In this document: piece after piece, positions 1-8,289 of the stretch
Layout of the letters: the number at the start of each line of letters is the position of its first letter
Numbering within the stretch: position 1 is the first letter of the stretch
Assembly: GCA_946482335.1 (NCBI GenBank)
Contig: CAMLRG010000038.1
Span: 1 to 33,681 of the forward strand
Direction of reading: 5' to 3'
DNA length: 33,681 nt
DNA from: an uncultured Duganella sp.
GTDB lineage: Bacteria; Pseudomonadota; Gammaproteobacteria; Burkholderiales; Burkholderiaceae
The notes under the pieces: model-generated
Told to the model about the DNA's origin: nothing
Database searches by the model: none
Seen by the model: the letters and a program-made list of their open reading frames with translations, nothing else
Translations under genes and position numbers: made by a program

Positions 1-500
1 GCTGGAACACCCTGCTGACCGCGCTGCAGCAGTTCAAGGACGACTACGACAAGAATGCCCCGATGTGGCGCATCCTGCCGGAATTCTCCGCCGCCAACCC
101 TCGCTACGAGCAAATGGGCCTGCGCGACCTGTGCCAGCAGATCCACGACTTCTACAAGGCCTACGACGTGGCGCGCCTGACCACCGAGATGTACCTGTCG
201 GACATGGTGCCCGCGATGAAGCCGTCGGACGCCTTCGCCAAGATGGCGCACCGCGAGATCGAGCGCGTGCAGCTGGACGAACTGGAAGGCCGCATCACCG
301 CCATCCTGCTGACCCCTTACCCGCCGGGCATCCCGCTGCTGATCCCGGGCGAGCGCTTCAACAAGACCATCGTCGACTACCTGCGCTTTGCGCGCGACTT
401 CAACGAGCACTTCCCGGGCTTCGAGACCGACGTGCACGGCCTGGTCAAGCGCGAGGTGAACGGCAAGCGCGACTACTTCGTCGATTGCGTGAAACAGTGA
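1..500 (+). CDS. Orn/Lys/Arg-type decarboxylase, C-terminal part (5' end outside window)
   Basis: Only the last ~166 codons are present, read in frame from base 3 to the TGA at 498-500. The segment matches the C-terminal domain of the large fold-type-I PLP decarboxylases acting on arginine, lysine or ornithine. Family-like stretches include YLSDMVPAMKPSDAF, the block around ITAILLTPYPPGIPLLIPGE, and the terminal YFVDCVKQ. These cytoplasmic enzymes release CO2 from the amino acid to make agmatine, cadaverine or putrescine, often in acid resistance or polyamine supply. The PLP lysine lies upstream of the window, so the substrate cannot be decided here. A short GC hairpin follows the stop codon. 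Confidence 0.85.
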   Translation, partial: WNTLLTALQQFKDDYDKNAPMWRILPEFSAANPRYEQMGLRDLCQQIHDFYKAYDVARLTTEMYLSDMVPAMKPSDAFAKMAHREIERVQLDELEGRITAILLTPYPPGIPLLIPGERFNKTIVDYLRFARDFNEHFPGFETDVHGLVKREVNGKRDYFVDCVKQ

Positions 501-505
501 CACAG

Positions 506-521
506 GCGCCCTGCGGGGCGC
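506..521 (+). terminator. GC hairpin after the decarboxylase gene
   Basis: GCGCCC-TGCG-GGGCGC forms a perfect 6-bp stem with a 4-base loop, starting 6 bases after the decarboxylase stop codon. The following bases (TTGCGTAAG) contain no real T tract, so termination may be weak or may need Rho. Confidence 0.4.
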
Positions 522-594
522 TTGCGTAAGGTCAAAGCCAGACGCCGACATTTCGACCTATAGTTGACCTCAATCCAATTGGAGGGGCGACTAC

Positions 595-1929
595 ATGGCG
601 CTTTCAGCTTGCGTGCTGGCGGCAGACAATGCGCCAGCGAGTGCCGGCGACGGGCTGCGGCTCGATCTGCGCGGTGCCGGTGTGACCATCGCCGCGGCGC
701 CGCAAGACGGCGGCGCCTGCATCCTTCTTTTCAGCCGCTGGGACGCCGGGCTGGCCGCCTTGTGGAGCGCGGCCGGCACGCCCCAGGTGCTGGCCATCTG
801 TTGCGAACCCGCCGCACTGGCGGCCGACGCCATGTGGGAAATCCTGGCGGCCGGCGCTTCCGACCTGCTGCTTTGGCACGACGGTGAAGCCGTCCTGCCC
901 CAGGTGCTGGCGCGCCTGGAGCGCTGGCACGAAGTGGACCGGCTCATGGCTTCGGACCGCGTGCGCTCCTGCCTCGTCGGGCACAGCGCAAGCTGGATGC
1001 GCACGCTGCGCGGGCTGGTGGAAGTGGCGGCCTTCACCCAATCGCCCGTACTGATCACCGGCGAAACCGGCACCGGCAAGGACTTGCTGGCCCAGGCGGT
1101 CCATCGCCTGCACGGCGGCAAGGGCGAACTGACCGTGGTCGATTGCACCACCCTGTCGCCGGAACTGGCGGGCAGCGAACTATTCGGGCATGAGCGCGGC
1201 GCCTTCACCGGGGCCTATAGCGCGCGCGAAGGCGCTTTTGCCGCGGCCGACGGCGGGGTGCTGTTCCTCGACGAGGTGGGAGAATTGCCGCTGCCGCTGC
1301 AGGCGCAATTGCTGCGCGTGATCCAGGAACAGCAATACCGCCGTATCGGCAGCAATGACTGGCATCCCACGCGCTTCCGGCTGGTGTGCGCCACCAACCG
1401 CGACCTGGAAGCGGAAGTGCAGCGAGGCGCCTTCCGTGCCGACCTGTATTACCGTATCGCCGCCTGGCGCTGCCGTACGCCGCCGCTGCGCGAACGGCAA
1501 GGCGATATCCTGCCGCTGGTGCAGCACTTCCTGCGCCAGCTGGCCGGCCACGAATGCCAGCTCGACCCGGCCGTCAAGCAATACCTGACCACCCGCAGCT
1601 ACCCTGGCAACGTGCGCGACCTGCGCCAGACGGTGGCGCGCATCTGGCATCGCCACATTGGGCCCGGCCCGCTCACCATTGGCGACGTCCCGCCCGAAGA
1701 GCGGCCCGGCGGCATGGCATGCTGGCCCGACGATGGATTCACCAATGCCATTGGACGCGCCGTCGACCTGGGGGTCACGCTCGCCCGCATCGGCCAGGCC
1801 GCCACCGATACCGCCATCCAGCTGGTACTGCAGCAGGAAGATGACAACAACCAGCGCGCGGCCCTGCGCCTGGGGGTCACCGACCGCACCTTGCAGCTGC
1901 GGCGCAAGGCGCGCAATGCGCCCGCCTAG
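595..1929 (+). CDS. Sigma-54 enhancer-binding transcriptional activator with degenerate receiver-like N terminus
   Basis: This 444-residue protein is a bacterial enhancer-binding protein that would use ATP to remodel sigma-54 RNA polymerase. The AAA+ core has Walker A GETGTGKD (residues 156-163), the sigma-54 contact loop GAFTGA (202-207), Walker B LFLDE (223-227), the sensor segment CATNRDL, the arginine-finger region FRADLYYR and YPGNVRDL. The C terminus (about 418-444) is a Fis-like helix-turn-helix around RAALRLGVTDRTLQ. Residues 1-135 end in a receiver-like pattern (AGASDLLLWHDG) but show no clear phospho-acceptor Asp, so control by phosphorylation is doubtful. The start is supported by GGAGGGG six bases upstream of ATG. 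The gene is convergent with the 1926-9450 operon, whose promoter is sigma-54 type, so it is the likely cognate regulator (inference). Confidence 0.9.
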   Translation: MALSACVLAADNAPASAGDGLRLDLRGAGVTIAAAPQDGGACILLFSRWDAGLAALWSAAGTPQVLAICCEPAALAADAMWEILAAGASDLLLWHDGEAVLPQVLARLERWHEVDRLMASDRVRSCLVGHSASWMRTLRGLVEVAAFTQSPVLITGETGTGKDLLAQAVHRLHGGKGELTVVDCTTLSPELAGSELFGHERGAFTGAYSAREGAFAAADGGVLFLDEVGELPLPLQAQLLRVIQEQQYRRIGSNDWHPTRFRLVCATNRDLEAEVQRGAFRADLYYRIAAWRCRTPPLRERQGDILPLVQHFLRQLAGHECQLDPAVKQYLTTRSYPGNVRDLRQTVARIWHRHIGPGPLTIGDVPPEERPGGMACWPDDGFTNAIGRAVDLGVTLARIGQAATDTAIQLVLQQEDDNNQRAALRLGVTDRTLQLRRKARNAPA

Positions 1930-2654
1930 CGCTGGCCTATCAGCCGCAGCAGGTTGCCGCCCAGGACCAGCGCCTCGTCGCCGGCGCCCAGGCGCAGCAG
2001 GCGGATCTTCTCCAGTTCCACGCCGGGGTGCAGCCAGGGGCCGTCCGAGCCGAACAGCACCTTGTGCGCGCCCGCCCGCCGTACCGCCTGCTCCAGCAGG
2101 TCGAAGCGGCGCACGCCGGCGCTGTCGGTGTAGATATTGCGATGGCGCGCCAGGTAGTCGACCAGGGCCAGTTGCGCCGCCCAGTCGTCGGCGAAGCTGC
2201 CCAGGTGGGGCAGGATGAAATTGACGTCAGGGTATTGGGCAGCCAGCAGCTCCGCCACCGAAACCACGCCGACCGGGTCGTACAGCACCGGCAAACCGAA
2301 ATGCCGCGCCACGTCGCACACTTCACCCGTGATCGGGGCATCGTGCCGGTGCAGCTTGATGCCCACGAAGCCGTATTGTTCCACCGCCCGGCGCACCAGG
2401 GCACCGATGCGGCCCGCGTCGCGGCGCGCATGGACGAAGGCGAAGCCGTAATAGCGCTGCGGCTGCGCCGCCACCAGCCGCGCCACACCGGCATTGGCGG
2501 CCCCGTAATCGGAGTGGAACGCGGCCAGCAGCACGGTGCGGTCGATGCCGGCCGCGCGCGCCCGCCGCGCATAAGTCCCCAAGGCGGTGTCGCTGTCCCA
2601 GGGGCCGGTCAGCCCGTCGCCAGGGCCGGCGTGGCAATGGCAGTCGACGATCAT
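1926..2654 (-). CDS. TIM-barrel metal-dependent hydrolase (amidohydrolase family)
   Basis: A 242-residue protein of the amidohydrolase_2 type. The N-terminal metal motif is DCHCH (residues 4-8). Later come GIKLH, FILPHLG and LFGSDGPW, which carry the further His and Asp metal or catalytic ligands expected in this fold. Relatives are hydrolases or decarboxylases of cyclic and aromatic substrates, and the substrate here is not inferable. It is the last gene of the six-gene operon: its ATG overlaps the upstream TGA as ATGA at 2651-2654. Its stop shares the palindrome CTAG (1926-1929) with the stop of the convergent activator gene, leaving no room for a conventional terminator between them. Confidence 0.8.
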   Translation of the reverse strand: MIVDCHCHAGPGDGLTGPWDSDTALGTYARRARAAGIDRTVLLAAFHSDYGAANAGVARLVAAQPQRYYGFAFVHARRDAGRIGALVRRAVEQYGFVGIKLHRHDAPITGEVCDVARHFGLPVLYDPVGVVSVAELLAAQYPDVNFILPHLGSFADDWAAQLALVDYLARHRNIYTDSAGVRRFDLLEQAVRRAGAHKVLFGSDGPWLHPGVELEKIRLLRLGAGDEALVLGGNLLRLIGQR

Positions 2655-3796
2655 GGCTGGCCGAAGCGCGGAGCGTGGGTGCGCAGCGCTTGCAGCACGG
2701 CACGGCGCACGGCTTGCGGGCTGCCGTCGCCCTCCCCGGCCGCCTGTGCCGCACTGCCGGCAATGCGCACGAAGCGCCTGGCCGCCTCCAGTTCGCGGTC
2801 AACGCCCGGCATCGCCGCCATTTCCATCTCCAGCGCCTTGCTCAAGGCACCGCCCAGCGCCCTGCCCAGCGCCGTACCGAAGCCCGGGATCGGGATGAAG
2901 GAGCCGAGCGCGCCGCCCACGAAAGGCAGCGCCTTCTTGGCGATCCCTTTCAGGATCCCGCCCAGCGGTTTGGCGACCTTCTTGATGCCCTTCCAGACGC
3001 CCTTGAACATCTTGCCCAGGAATCGCTCGAGCTCGGCCTCGCTTTGCACCGCCATCAGCTCCATCGCCAGCGCCAGTTCCTGCTCTTCGCTGAACGGCCC
3101 CTTGCGGCAACGCCGGCAGGAACAGGACTGTTCATGCCCTTCGCCCAGCAGCGCCAGTTCCAGCTCGCGGCGCTGGTTGGTCAGGACGCCCTTATAGTGG
3201 TTGAACATCTTGTCGTGCAATGTCCATTCGCGCTTGCGCCGGTCGGCATCGTCAGGCAGGTTGGGCGCGATATAGACGCTGACCGCTGCCGGCAGGATGC
3301 CCATCATGGCGGCGCAAGTACGGTGTTGCGCCAGGCGCTGTCCCATGTGCCGGGCCTGGCCACTGTAGCCCCTGCGCTTCCCATTCACGGTGAACTCGAG
3401 GTAATACAAGCCCGGGCCGTGGGTGCGGGCATCCCCGGGCGCCTTGTCCAGCGCGCCGATCGAAGCGTAGGCCGGTCGCAGTGCGCGCGGCATCAGCGCC
3501 ACCGCCGCTGCGATGGTGGGCGGCACTTCCCCTGAGCCAGGCTCGCCTTCCGGGAAGGGATCATCGTCGGGGAACGGTTCAGCGTCAGGCATCGGCTCAG
3601 CGGCGGAGGGTACCGGCTCGAGCAGGGGCAATGGCTCGAACACAGGCACCCGGTACGGCCAGACACCGTAGGCGGGCGGGCGCCGCGGCCTGCGCATGGA
3701 CTGCGCAGAGCGCGCAGTACGCACCGGGCGCATGCCCTTCCGACCCACCGGACGGCCACCCCTTGGCCGCCATTCGAATTCCATTGTCTCAAACAT
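2651..3796 (-). CDS. GIY-YIG-like domain fused to glycine-rich module, unknown function
   Basis: With the ATG at 3796 (GGAGGTG four bases upstream) the protein has 381 residues; an earlier ATG at 3856 would only read back into the previous gene. In order: a short leader MFETMEFEW; an Arg- then Pro/Glu/Asp-rich linker (10-95); a GIY-YIG nuclease-like region (about 128-212) with GLYYLEF, RRGYSGQA, QRLAQH, an acidic residue at E190 and LTN at 205-207; a Cys cluster CSCRRC (225-230); a helix ELALAMEL; and a glycine-zipper-like hydrophobic stretch (about 262-325). It ends with DRELEAARRFVRIAG (333-347) and a QAVRRAV...HAP tail. The last part repeats what is seen twice in the first operon protein. 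DNA cleavage is possible but unproven. The start overlaps the upstream stop by 8 bp. Confidence 0.7.
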   Translation of the reverse strand: MFETMEFEWRPRGGRPVGRKGMRPVRTARSAQSMRRPRRPPAYGVWPYRVPVFEPLPLLEPVPSAAEPMPDAEPFPDDDPFPEGEPGSGEVPPTIAAAVALMPRALRPAYASIGALDKAPGDARTHGPGLYYLEFTVNGKRRGYSGQARHMGQRLAQHRTCAAMMGILPAAVSVYIAPNLPDDADRRKREWTLHDKMFNHYKGVLTNQRRELELALLGEGHEQSCSCRRCRKGPFSEEQELALAMELMAVQSEAELERFLGKMFKGVWKGIKKVAKPLGGILKGIAKKALPFVGGALGSFIPIPGFGTALGRALGGALSKALEMEMAAMPGVDRELEAARRFVRIAGSAAQAAGEGDGSPQAVRRAVLQALRTHAPRFGQP

Positions 3797-4826
3797 GCTG
3801 CACCTCCATGAGTTGTCCGATCGTACGCGCGGCATGGGCAACCTGCTGCGCGCCATGGTCGGCCCGCAGCAGCAACGTCAACACCTGCCTGGACCGCGTT
3901 CCCTGCAACAGCACTTCCACCCCGGCCAGCGACAGTTCGCGCTGCAATGCCGTCCCGTCGCAGGTTGGCGGCAGCGCGATGCGCTGGACGGGGAACTGGC
4001 CGCCCGTGCAAGCAATGCCCTGCGCCCCCAGCGCGCTGCGCAACTGCGCGATGCGCTCGCGCAACCGTGCGCGCAGGTTGCGGCCGATCTTCCGGTTGGC
4101 CTCCAGCGCACACCGGCCGGCCGCGATCGCCGCCACCGAGGGCGGACTGCAATGGGTCCGCGTCGCGCTGGCTGCCATGAAACCGCACAGCAGCTTGCGC
4201 GGCCCCGCCAGCACGGCCAGCGGTGCCCCGAAACCCTTCGCCAGCGAAGCCCCGGCCAGCACCGGCGCGCCGCCCAGCCCATGCGCCATCACCGAGCCGC
4301 CGCCATCCAGCCCCAGGATGCCAAGGGCCTGGGTATCGTCCAGCAGCAGAACGCCGCCATGGCAATCGGCGATTTCGGCGTAGGCCGCCAGCGGCGGGGC
4401 AAGCTCGTCGCCTGGCGTGTAGCCGTCCGCCAGGACCAGGGGCCGCCGGCCTTGGCCACGCCAGCGCCGCGCCAGCGCCGCCGCGTGGCTGGCGTCGCAG
4501 TGGCCGAAACACTGCATCGGCAAACCCAGCGCAGCACCCCGCTCGGCCCCCCAGCGCGCCACCGGATAAGCCGCATCGTCCACCAGCAGCACCAGGGGCG
4601 CCGCCGCCAGCCAGCCGAACAGATCCCAGAACAGATGCAGGCTCGATGGCAGCAGGCACGCCGCCTCGCAATCCATCAGCCGGGCCAGTGCGGCGCCCAG
4701 TTCCGTTTCGCCGGGCACCGGCTCCAGTGACGCTGGCTTGCCCAATGTGAGCGCGTCCCACGCCGGCAGCGAGCGCGCACCGTGGTGCATGCCAAGGTAC
4801 AGTGCGCTGGTGAAGTCGGCGCGCAC
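3789..4826 (-). CDS. PLP-dependent alpha-oxoamine synthase-like protein with altered active site
   Basis: Fold-type-I aminotransferase-like protein resembling 8-amino-7-oxononanoate synthase and related acyl-CoA/amino-acid condensing enzymes. The presumed PLP lysine is K197 in ASLAKGFG. The pyridine-binding Asp motif is DDTQALG (163-169), where the family normally has D-x-x-H, so the usual His is Gln. The usual PLP-stacking His appears replaced by Tyr (VDDAAYP, about Y87). I chose GTG at 4826 because GAGG lies five bases upstream. ATG 4898 is possible but would add residues read out of frame through the previous gene. At 345 residues it lacks roughly 40-50 N-terminal residues of BioF-type enzymes. 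Catalysis may be altered or lost. Product and substrate are unknown. Confidence 0.7.
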   Translation of the reverse strand: MRADFTSALYLGMHHGARSLPAWDALTLGKPASLEPVPGETELGAALARLMDCEAACLLPSSLHLFWDLFGWLAAAPLVLLVDDAAYPVARWGAERGAALGLPMQCFGHCDASHAAALARRWRGQGRRPLVLADGYTPGDELAPPLAAYAEIADCHGGVLLLDDTQALGILGLDGGGSVMAHGLGGAPVLAGASLAKGFGAPLAVLAGPRKLLCGFMAASATRTHCSPPSVAAIAAGRCALEANRKIGRNLRARLRERIAQLRSALGAQGIACTGGQFPVQRIALPPTCDGTALQRELSLAGVEVLLQGTRSRQVLTLLLRADHGAQQVAHAARTIGQLMEVQHV

Positions 4827-4833
4827 CGCAGCC

Positions 4834-7011
4834 TCACGCGGTACGGGGCATCGCTTCCAGGCGCTGGCGCAGCAGCACCGACGGCATGGTGGACTCAAGA
4901 GCCGGGTTCGGGATTTCCGACGTCAGGTCGACACCGGTCACGGCGCGGTAGGCATGCATATATCCTTGCGCCTGCGGACGCCAGAAACGCGCCCAGGCAA
5001 ACGCTTCGGTCGGGTCGTACACGTCGCTCCAGTGGCTGTAGCGGATCGACAGCAACAACTGCTCCCCGAACATGGACAGGTCGCGGAAGTGGGCAATGCT
5101 GGTATCGCTCCAGCCCTGCACCTTCTTCATCGCATCCACCCGGTCCATCCACGGTTCGGGGTGCGCCACCATCAGCCGCGTTGGCAGGAATTCGCGGAAT
5201 TCCGGACGCGCCAGTATCCATTGCTGCATCAGCATTTCGATGCGCGCCGTCGACGGCAGGTCGCCAAACTGGTTGTGCGCGCCCTGCGACAGGATCAGGT
5301 GCACTTCCTTCAGCGCATTCAGGATCGGGAAGGCGTCCGCTTTCACCGTGGTGTCGTCGTCCTGGCGGTAGAAAGGCATCAGCTGGCGCAGCAGGTTGTG
5401 GAACGCTTCGATGAACTTGGACCGGCTGTCGGCCGGGCGGAAGTCGCGCACCGCCTTGCCGTCCAGGCGGATGCCGTAGTGGTGGTCGTACTCGTAATTG
5501 CGGCGCACCACGCTCAGGCGGTGCTGCTCGTCCTGCACATAGCCCCACAGCAGGTTGTTCAGGGGCCGCAGCATGTCGATCTCCATATTGGCCAGCGGGT
5601 CGGGGCCGTTGCCATGCGACAGCGAGCGCACATTCTGGAAACGACGCGTGATCGCGTTCATGCTCTGCACCAGCATGCCCTCCTCCTGCCAGTACGACCA
5701 GATCAGTTCCATCATGCAGGGGTTGACCAGGCGCTCGCGGATGAAACCCGCGCACAGCTCGGCGTCATGGTGCTCCTTGTGGTCCATGTGGATGCGCACA
5801 TCCGGCAGCTTGCTGCGGATCAGGGCCAGGTAAGGCAGGATCCTGGTTTTCTGGTCCAGGGACGACAGGTAGCGCTTGACCAGCTCGTCTTCCAGCTTGC
5901 GGTCGTCCGGCAGGTCGCGCCGGTCCAGGTATTCGGCGTCGTCCTGGATGCGGAAAGCGTAAGGTGTGCGCAGCACACCGCAGTTCACCATCACGAAGGC
6001 CTCGGTGGCGGCCTTCAGCACGCGGTACGAGTCGGAATCGTTGAAAGGCAAGGTGCGCCGCTTCTCCAGCGCGTGGAAGGCATGCTCCTTCTCATTGAAG
6101 CGCCCGCGCTCGAATTCCGGCACCTCACCGCCGGCGTTATTGCAGAACAGGTGGTCGATGAACAGCTTGTAGGTGTTGAACGATAGTGCCTCGGCACTGT
6201 TCCTGATCAGCGTCCAATGGGCAATGACGGGACGCCATTCCGCTTCCGTGCGCGAAGCATGGGTGGTGATATTGCCGCCCACCTGCAAAGGGCTGCCTTC
6301 GTCCACGACTACCGCTTCGGAAGCCCGGTAATGGGCCGCATCGTTCGGGTCCGGCGTCACGCCATCGGCCTCCAGCGCCGCCATATAGACGTTGACGGCT
6401 GCCTCGGCGGTTCCGGTCGCATTCAGCCGCATGCTCGACTTGACGCCGTGCGGCACCTGGCTTTGCAAGGGTGGCTCGGGCACGTAATACGTGCCTGGCA
6501 TCGGGTTCGCCCTGCCTGGCACGCCGTGCGACACGGTGACCCACAGCGTGTCGCCCACCAGGCCGTGGGGACGGTCCTGGTTGTCGCCGTTGGCAAAGAA
6601 CACCGGCTCCAGTACGAACGGGGGCTCGAGCCTGAATTCCGTCTCCACCCTGGTGTCCTTGGCCAGGATCTCGACGTAGTTGCAACGCTCGAAGTCTTCG
6701 TTGAAAGGCGTTACGTTGTTGTACACCACAACGTAGCTGCCCACCTCCAGGCCGTCGAATCGCGCATGGCCATTCGGCCCGGTATGGCTGCGGCGCACCA
6801 CAGGCCAGCCGGACACCAGCTTGCGCACCTCCGGCGCAGCGGCGCCGGCTGCCCTGAGCTGCTGCAGCTGCTTGAGCTCCGCATCGGAGGGATGGGCCAG
6901 CAACACGTGGGCATGCACCACCGGGACCCAGCGGTTGCCCGATATCCTGGCCCGCACATTGACGTCGATCTTCCCGCTGGAGACAGCGGCTGCCGCACTC
7001 GGTTTAGTCAT
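4834..7011 (-). CDS. Conserved-looking 725-residue protein of unknown function with N-terminal Ig-like beta domain
   Basis: I do not recognise a named family. Residues ~13-112 look like a carboxypeptidase-regulatory or SpaA-like beta sandwich (KIDVNVRARI, then HTGPNGHARFDGLEVGSYVVVY). Residues ~125-270 are also beta-rich. The remainder is helical and rich in Trp, Tyr and His, with striking blocks such as IWSYWQEEGMLVQ, RPLNNLLWGYVQDEQHR, YEYDHHYGIRL, HNQFGDLPSTAR and FGEQLLLSIRY. No signal peptide or membrane segment is visible. GAGGAG lies nine bases before the ATG and overlaps the stop of the preceding gene (gap 13 bp), so it is translationally coupled. It is the largest member of the operon and may be a scaffold or an enzyme with a new fold. 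Confidence 0.65.
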   Translation of the reverse strand: MTKPSAAAAVSSGKIDVNVRARISGNRWVPVVHAHVLLAHPSDAELKQLQQLRAAGAAAPEVRKLVSGWPVVRRSHTGPNGHARFDGLEVGSYVVVYNNVTPFNEDFERCNYVEILAKDTRVETEFRLEPPFVLEPVFFANGDNQDRPHGLVGDTLWVTVSHGVPGRANPMPGTYYVPEPPLQSQVPHGVKSSMRLNATGTAEAAVNVYMAALEADGVTPDPNDAAHYRASEAVVVDEGSPLQVGGNITTHASRTEAEWRPVIAHWTLIRNSAEALSFNTYKLFIDHLFCNNAGGEVPEFERGRFNEKEHAFHALEKRRTLPFNDSDSYRVLKAATEAFVMVNCGVLRTPYAFRIQDDAEYLDRRDLPDDRKLEDELVKRYLSSLDQKTRILPYLALIRSKLPDVRIHMDHKEHHDAELCAGFIRERLVNPCMMELIWSYWQEEGMLVQSMNAITRRFQNVRSLSHGNGPDPLANMEIDMLRPLNNLLWGYVQDEQHRLSVVRRNYEYDHHYGIRLDGKAVRDFRPADSRSKFIEAFHNLLRQLMPFYRQDDDTTVKADAFPILNALKEVHLILSQGAHNQFGDLPSTARIEMLMQQWILARPEFREFLPTRLMVAHPEPWMDRVDAMKKVQGWSDTSIAHFRDLSMFGEQLLLSIRYSHWSDVYDPTEAFAWARFWRPQAQGYMHAYRAVTGVDLTSEIPNPALESTMPSVLLRQRLEAMPRTA

Positions 7012-7024
7012 GATGGAACTCTCC

Positions 7025-8284
7025 TCAAATGTCAGTCAAGGTATTGCGAAGCGCCCAGTGCGTCAGCAGGCGCGCCAGCAGGATGCTTTCGTGTTCCGGG
7101 CTCAGGATGCCGTCCGCGCGCGCCTGGCCAATCACGGCGAACACCAGCACCGGCGCCGCCTGGTACATGCGCTCGGGCTTGCGCTGCCACAGCCGGAACA
7201 GCAAGGCCAGGTAGGCCGGCTGGCGCCGCTCCACCTGCAAGGCCTCGGGCAGCGATGCGCCGCGCAGCAGGGCCGGCCGATGGCTCGCCAGCAGACCGGC
7301 CAGGGCTGGCATGGAGTCGCGCAGTGCCTGCAGCAGCCGGCGCTCGGCCTCCGGCAAGCCTTGCAAGGGGTAGAAAGACTCCCATAGCCGCGCCATGCGC
7401 TGCCACTGCGGGTGCGGAAAGAGCCTCTCCCCCATCGTGCAGCTGAGCAGGACGCGGATCCATGGCACCGGGTGCGGGTCGTCGATATTGATGCGGAAGA
7501 CGAAGATGCGCGGCAGGCTGACCACACCGATCAGCCCATGGGTGGCTGCCACACCGACCCTGGCCAGCGACCAGAAGTCGGCCACGATCTCGGAGATCCA
7601 GCGCTCCCACAGTTTCCAGAGCTGGGCCGGCCCCGTGGCGCCCGATTGCAGCGATTGCAGCACCGGGCGCAGCGAATTCACCAGGTCCAGCAGCGCCGCG
7701 CCCTGGTGGCCGACTTCATGGAACAGCGAAGAGGCGATGCTGGCGCCGACCATCCGTTCGCGCGGCACGCGGATGATGGCAACCGGGTTGTCGCCGCCAC
7801 CCGGCAAACGTGTGCGCGCACGCCGGATCGCCGCCCCCGGTCCACGGTCCAGGTAGCACACCACCGGCGGCGCCGTATAGTAGCCGCCGCGCAGTGCCAA
7901 TGCGTCGGACGAAGCCACGTCCAGCCCGGCCAGCCAGACGCCATTGCGGTGCTCGCTACGCTGGGTGATCACGTCGTTGAACATGTCGAACTGGATCAGC
8001 GCTGCGTTGAACTTCATGCGCAGGAAAGTGAAACGGCGTTGCGCCTGGGCCGGCGTGGCCTTCCGCCCGGCAGGGCTGCGCAGCCAGCGCAGGAAGCCAC
8101 GGACCATGGCACGCAGCTCGCGCCGCCCGGACACCAGTTGCCGTTCGATGCCGCGCTGGGCGCGCGGCAGCAGCGACGCCGCCGGCACCATGGGCTCGAT
8201 CAGGGCAAACGGCAGCACACGGGCCAGGCGCGTCAGCAGGGAACGCGCCTCCTGTGCCAGCATCCAGGCGGCGTATGGGCTCAT
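7025..8284 (-). CDS. Putative zinc metalloprotease-like protein (HEVGH)
   Basis: A 419-residue protein with a zinc-peptidase signature: SLFHEVGHQGAALLDL with H189, E190 and H193, followed 39 residues later by SEIVADFWSLARVG. There E232 in an ExxAD context would be the third zinc ligand, as in gluzincins. Upstream of this (about 83-180) is a mixed domain with LRMKFNAALIQFDMF and GVWLAGLDV. The C-terminal third is helical. No signal peptide is seen; the N-terminal segment has hydrophobic patches but is Arg-rich. The ATG is preceded by GGAG inside the last codons of the upstream gene, with a 5-bp intergenic gap. A role in processing or releasing the glycine-rich proteins of the same operon is an inference from context. 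Confidence 0.7.
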   Translation of the reverse strand: MSPYAAWMLAQEARSLLTRLARVLPFALIEPMVPAASLLPRAQRGIERQLVSGRRELRAMVRGFLRWLRSPAGRKATPAQAQRRFTFLRMKFNAALIQFDMFNDVITQRSEHRNGVWLAGLDVASSDALALRGGYYTAPPVVCYLDRGPGAAIRRARTRLPGGGDNPVAIIRVPRERMVGASIASSLFHEVGHQGAALLDLVNSLRPVLQSLQSGATGPAQLWKLWERWISEIVADFWSLARVGVAATHGLIGVVSLPRIFVFRINIDDPHPVPWIRVLLSCTMGERLFPHPQWQRMARLWESFYPLQGLPEAERRLLQALRDSMPALAGLLASHRPALLRGASLPEALQVERRQPAYLALLFRLWQRKPERMYQAAPVLVFAVIGQARADGILSPEHESILLARLLTHWALRNTLTDI

Positions 8285-8289
8285 TGGGC

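Noticed and set aside
2028..3197. A 389-codon open frame on the + strand
   Set aside because: Antisense to the amidohydrolase and GIY-YIG-like genes, no ribosome site, no motif.
4738..6186. A 482-codon open frame on the + strand
   Set aside because: It lies wholly antisense to the 725-residue gene and the PLP enzyme gene, is His/Gln/Arg-rich as expected for a shadow frame in high-GC DNA, and has no ribosome site or recognisable motif.
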